The notes beneath the pieces were generated by a model. That model was given only the letters and a program-made list of their open reading frames with translations, searched no databases and was not told the DNA's origin. A stretch of 64,000 nucleotides of DNA from Actinopolyspora xinjiangensis (GTDB taxonomy: Bacteria > Actinomycetota > Actinomycetes > Mycobacteriales > Pseudonocardiaceae): NCBI RefSeq assembly GCF_900104475.1, contig NZ_FNJR01000010.1, forward strand, positions 1-64,000, read 5' to 3'. This document shows, one piece after another, positions 60,744 to 64,000 of this stretch. A program made the translations under genes and the position numbers. Each line of letters begins with the position of its first letter. Position 1 is the first letter of the stretch.

Positions 60744-60899
60744 ATGTTTCCCGAGGAAATGAGCCGATTACGTTGTTCGCGGCTTCGGGAGGAGGCCGAA
60801 CGCTCCAGGCTGCCGCGTCGGATGGCCGCGGTGCGGTTCTGGCGGCGGCTGGCGTGCTTCGCCTCCCGCCGAGCCGAACGCTACGAACGACTCCTCTGA
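60744..60899 (+). CDS. 51-residue basic protein downstream of whiB7
   Basis: ATG 60744 opens a 51-codon frame that is very Arg-rich and helical (SRLREEAERSRLPRRMAAVR, FWRRLACFASRRAERYERLL). It starts 63 nt after the whiB7 stop. The ribosome binding site is weak (AGCGGA); an ATG at 60759 would have GAGGAA too close. Codon 9 is TTA (60768-60770). Small basic helical proteins like this are common in actinobacteria but not characterised. Possibly cotranscribed with whiB7. Confidence 0.5.
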   Translation: MFPEEMSRLRCSRLREEAERSRLPRRMAAVRFWRRLACFASRRAERYERLL

Positions 60900-61104
60900 C
60901 CGGAGGGGTCGCTTCGGCGACGAACTGTCGTGGCCCGGCGAGTACGCATCGGTGACGTACGAGCCGGCCACCGGCTTCGTTCTTCTCCGCCGGTCGCCTC
61001 CGTCGACGGAGAGCTCTCTCCGTCGGTCTCGTCCCGGCCGCGATGACCACGTCGGTCGGCGTGCGTCGGAAAACTCGATGGAGACCGTGAGTAGGCTCGT
61101 GATC

Positions 61105-61971
61105 ATGCACCATCACTCGCACGACAACATCGACTGGGACACCAGACTGCGCCAGCTACGGGACGAGGACTCACTCACCGCCACCCAGACACGACGCGTG
61201 GCGGAGACACTGGTCTCGGGGCGGGAATCCTGCCGCTCCGTGATCGACGTCGGCTCCGGTGCGGGAGGGGCGTCGGCGGCGTTCGCCGAGGCGCTGCCGG
61301 GGGGCACGGTGACCCTCGTCGACTCGGCACCGGAGCTGCTCGCCGCGGCCGAACGGCACACGGCGGCCCACGCTTCCCCCGGCGTGGAGGTGCACAGCGT
61401 GCGGGCCGACGCGGCCGACGAGGAGCTCGGCGCGCGGGTGGGGCAGGCCGACCTGGTGTTCTGTTCGCTGGTCGTGCACCACCTGCCCGACCAGTTGGCC
61501 GGACTGCGTCGCCTGGTTGAGCTGGTACGGCCCGGTGGCAGGCTGGTCGTCGTGGAGTCCGGACTCTGGGCACATGTGCTGCCCTGGGATGTCGGCGTCG
61601 GCGAGCCCGGTCTGGAGGAGCGTCTGCTGGCCGCTCGGCACTCCTGGTTCCGTCGGATGCGCGCCGAGATGCCGGGGACCGTGCGGCTGCCGGTCGGCTG
61701 GTCGACGGCGCTGCGGCAGGCCGGACTCGACGACGTCGAGTCGTGGAGCTACCTGGTGGATTGGCCCGCCCCCGTCACCGGTCCGGTGCGCGACATCGTG
61801 TTGCGCAGGCTGGAGTGGCTGCGCGAAGCCGCTGTGGAGGAGTGCTCCGCCGACGACCTGGCCGCTCTCGACCAGCTGCTCGACGAGCACGGCCCGCACT
61901 ACGCCGGACGGCGTGACGACCTCTACTACCTGGCCGCCCACAGCGTCTTCGTCGGCAGCAAACCCATGTGA
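61105..61971 (+). CDS. SAM-dependent methyltransferase
   Basis: A 288-residue class I methyltransferase. Motif I is VIDVGSGAGGASAAFA, motif II TLVDSAPELLAAAERH, a VRADAADEEL acidic motif, and LVFCSLVVHHLPD then LVELVRPGGRLVVVES. The substrate is unknown. Start is placed at the ATG 61105 (His-rich MHHHSHDN); ATG 61078 and GTGs between are alternatives, since the ribosome binding site is not clear. The hairpin repeat copy 2 begins 70 bp after its stop. Confidence 0.85.
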   Translation: MHHHSHDNIDWDTRLRQLRDEDSLTATQTRRVAETLVSGRESCRSVIDVGSGAGGASAAFAEALPGGTVTLVDSAPELLAAAERHTAAHASPGVEVHSVRADAADEELGARVGQADLVFCSLVVHHLPDQLAGLRRLVELVRPGGRLVVVESGLWAHVLPWDVGVGEPGLEERLLAARHSWFRRMRAEMPGTVRLPVGWSTALRQAGLDDVESWSYLVDWPAPVTGPVRDIVLRRLEWLREAAVEECSADDLAALDQLLDEHGPHYAGRRDDLYYLAAHSVFVGSKPM

Positions 61972-62041
61972 TTCAGCGTTTGTCGCCTCGGTCCGGCGAG
62001 GTCGTTCCGTGCCGGAACCTCCGGGGCGCCTCGCCGCGGGT

Positions 62042-62092
62042 GCCGGAGACATCGGGTAGGTACTGCACAACGTCTCCGGTCGTCCTCGCGAG
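62042..62092. repeat. 51-bp hairpin repeat, copy 2
   Basis: Identical to copy 1 (36857-36907) except for A to G in the loop and C to T at the last stem base (62080), which keeps a G-U pair in RNA. Stem GCCGGAGAC 62042-62050, loop 62051-62071, GTCTCCGGT 62072-62080. It lies in the gap between convergent genes, where I otherwise see nothing (61972-62358). Confidence 0.75.
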
Positions 62093-62358
62093 GCGCTCCC
62101 CGGAGACCCCGCGGCGGTGCCGGTGGGTGGGCGTGGTGGTGATCGGCTGGTGCCGCTCGCGCGTAGTCGGGCTCTCGGTCCTGCCGGGGTCATCGGTCGC
62201 GGGGCCGTGCGTGTCGCGGCGAGCGGGACCCGAGCGCGTGGGGCGGGAACTCCGCCGCGCGGTACCCGCTCGATGTCTCCGGCCCCGCTCACGGCACCGC
62301 GAGAGGTTCCGCCGAGCGCGCCGCCGGACGAACCGCGTCGGCGACCTCCACCGGTGCC

Positions 62359-63669
62359 TCAGTCCACGAAGCCGGGTTGCCAGGTCGCGATGATCTCCCT
62401 GGCGGCCACCTCCGCGTCCAACTGGCACAGGATGCCGGTAGCCCCCAACGTCACCCGGTGTATCAGCAGGTAGTCCGGTGGCAGGTTCAACGACCGACCG
62501 GTGCGGAAGTCGGGGCTGCGCAGGTCGCCCACTCGGTCGGCCTGCCACTGGAGCCACGCGCGGGTGAAGTGGAAGGTCTCGGTGCGCACCGGATCCACGA
62601 ACGGCCCCAGGTAGGCCTGCACGTCCTCCGCCCGCAGCGCCGAGTCCGTCTGCACGAACCGGTCGTCGCGCAGCAGTTCCATCAGCTCCTCGGCCCGGTC
62701 CTCCAGTGCCAGGCGGAGCATGCGCCCCAGCGTCCTCGGCAGCCCCTCGGGGAGTCTGGCGATCGCACCGAAGTCGATCACCGCGAGCCTCCCGTCCGGG
62801 AGGAGCTGGAAGTTGCCGGGGTGCGGATCGGCGTGCAGCAGGCCCACCCGGGAGGGCGACGAGAAGTGGAACTCGCTCAGCAGCCTTCCCGCCCGGTCGC
62901 GTTGCTCCCGGGAACCGTTGTTGATGATCTCGGAGAACGGGGTTCCCGACACCCACTCGGTGACCATGACCTTGGGCGAGCTCGCCACCACCCTGGGGAT
63001 GTGCACCAGGTCGTCCCCCTCGAAGGCGGCGGCGAACGAGCGTTGGTTGTCGGCCTCGGTGCGGTAGTCGAGCTCCTCGACCATCCGGTCCTGCAGCTCG
63101 CGCAGCAGCGGTTTGACCTCCGCGCCGGGCAGCAGGGACTGGAAGAGCCGGGAGAACCGCATCAACTGGCGCAGATCGGAGCGCAGCGCTTCGTCAGCGC
63201 CGGGATACTGGATCTTGACGGCCACGTCCCTGCCGTCGTGCCAGACCGCCCGGTGCACCTGCCCGATACTCGCGGCCGCGGTCGGCGACTCGTCGAACTC
63301 GGCGAAGCGGTCACGCCAGCCGTTGCCCAGCTGTTCGTCCAGCGTGCGCCGCAGACTGGTCTCCGACATGGGGGGCGAGGTCGTCTGCAGCTTGGACAAC
63401 GCGTCCCGGTAGGGTTCGGCGAGTTCGTCCGGCACGGCGGCCTCGAACACGCTGAGCGCCTGTCCGAACTTCATGGCCCCGCCCTTGAGCTGCCCGAGCA
63501 CGGCGAACAGCTGCTCGGCGGTGCGTGCCGAGAAATCGGCACTGACGCTTTCCGCGTCCTGGCCCGTGAGTCGTTTGCCCCATCCCGCGGCCATCCTGCC
63601 CGCGGCGCCGAGCGGCAGACTGGCGAGCTTCACGGTGCGCTGTGCCGCTCGGCGGGGAACGTCGTTCAC
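62359..63669 (-). CDS. AarF/ABC1/UbiB-family atypical kinase
   Basis: A 436-residue protein of the ABC1/UbiB group. Diagnostic motifs: KFGQALS (KxGQ), AAASIGQVHRA (the A-rich loop), VAVKIQYPG with the Lys, LLHADPHPGNF catalytic loop and VIDFGAIARLP (DFG). It is the counterpart of Rv3197 next to whiB7, which has been reported as a macrolide-binding ATPase in M. tuberculosis. Here it is convergent with the methyltransferase rather than with whiB7. ATP-dependent lipid-linked function is expected but unproven. Confidence 0.9.
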   Translation of the reverse strand: MNDVPRRAAQRTVKLASLPLGAAGRMAAGWGKRLTGQDAESVSADFSARTAEQLFAVLGQLKGGAMKFGQALSVFEAAVPDELAEPYRDALSKLQTTSPPMSETSLRRTLDEQLGNGWRDRFAEFDESPTAAASIGQVHRAVWHDGRDVAVKIQYPGADEALRSDLRQLMRFSRLFQSLLPGAEVKPLLRELQDRMVEELDYRTEADNQRSFAAAFEGDDLVHIPRVVASSPKVMVTEWVSGTPFSEIINNGSREQRDRAGRLLSEFHFSSPSRVGLLHADPHPGNFQLLPDGRLAVIDFGAIARLPEGLPRTLGRMLRLALEDRAEELMELLRDDRFVQTDSALRAEDVQAYLGPFVDPVRTETFHFTRAWLQWQADRVGDLRSPDFRTGRSLNLPPDYLLIHRVTLGATGILCQLDAEVAAREIIATWQPGFVD

Positions 63670-63909
63670 GGGAACTCCCTTCCAGTCGGCAGGCCGCCGG
63701 GGTACGGATCTCCGCCCCGGAGCACACGCCTACGGGCTCACCGACATGTTAGAGGTTCTCGCGTAGCCGTGTACAAGATCGTACCGGCCGATTCGTCCCG
63801 CCGAACCGGTGAAGGAAGCTCGGATCGAGTGAATCGCCCTCCCGGAAAACGCCGACCCGCTGTTCAGCGGTGCTCGGTCCAGCGGAGTCGTCGCTCGGCC
63901 CCGGGCGCG

Positions 63910-64000
63910 CTAGCCCTGGGGGTTGTGCGCCTTGCCGAGAATGCGCGTCATCTTGGTGCCGCAGACCGGGCAGGTCCCCTTGGCCATCCTCCTGCCGTTC
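63910..64000 (-). CDS. DUF5679-type small zinc-knuckle protein (partial)
   Basis: The 3' end of a minus-strand gene, its start outside the window. The readable end is NGRRMAKGTCPVCGTKMTRI, then LGKAHNPQG and a TAG stop at 63910-63912. CPVCGTK is a CxxC zinc knuckle as in the last half of DUF5679 proteins. No function known. Confidence 0.75.
   Translation of the reverse strand, partial: NGRRMAKGTCPVCGTKMTRILGKAHNPQG

Overview
The window is high-GC actinobacterial DNA: GTG starts are frequent, third positions are G/C-rich, and there are Scr1-type HTH/DUF397, WhiB, DUF3107, DUF3152 and AdnAB genes. A Pseudonocardiales member (Actinopolyspora- or Saccharopolyspora-like) fits best; this is inferred from protein style and gene content, not from a marker gene.

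Layout. 1-2.2 kb is accessory: a broken small gene at the left edge, a strong orphan hairpin, an Scr1-family HTH regulator with its DUF397 partner, and a two-repeat CRISPR remnant of type I-E geometry without cas genes. 2.2-7.6 kb holds a HAD-like protein lacking its nucleophile and the phosphate uptake operon pstSCAB. 7.7-11.4 kb is a divergent efflux/oxidation cassette: MFS exporter facing P450-TetR-ferredoxin, with a near-perfect palindrome between them. 11.6-24.3 kb holds housekeeping and envelope genes: patatin/DUF3376, CPBP protease, stress protein, CAP-domain protein, CorA, Nudix, PH-domain membrane protein, PHP phosphoesterase, RecB-type nuclease, and two very small membrane proteins.

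From about 24.3 kb to the right edge the gene order follows the Mycobacterium tuberculosis Rv3212-Rv3197 block: PQQ-propeller protein, DEAD-box helicase, MiaE-like protein, DUF3107, FasR, DUF3152 metalloprotease, MoeZ, TIGR02569-type kinase-like protein, ATL protein, AdnA-AdnB, potassium channel, NudC, UvrD2, WhiB7, AarF-like protein. Lineage-specific inserts interrupt it: (a) DUF4873-TetR / AurF-like oxygenase-hydrolase between DUF3107 and fasR; (b) a stand-alone HemD-like protein; (c) two unknown proteins, a DoxX-like protein and a GH43 enzyme after adnB; (d) a pair of Cys-rich small proteins, a zinc metallopeptidase and an active/inactive M16 pair translationally coupled to nudC.

Main regulatory discoveries: the whiB7 leader has an AT-box promoter, a 59-codon uORF and a perfect intrinsic terminator before the gene, i.e. 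the layout of a ribosome-controlled attenuator. A 51-bp hairpin element occurs twice, 25 kb apart, each time just 3' of a gene, with a conserved 21-nt loop and a G-U compatible stem change. No tRNA, rRNA or insertion sequence was recognised.
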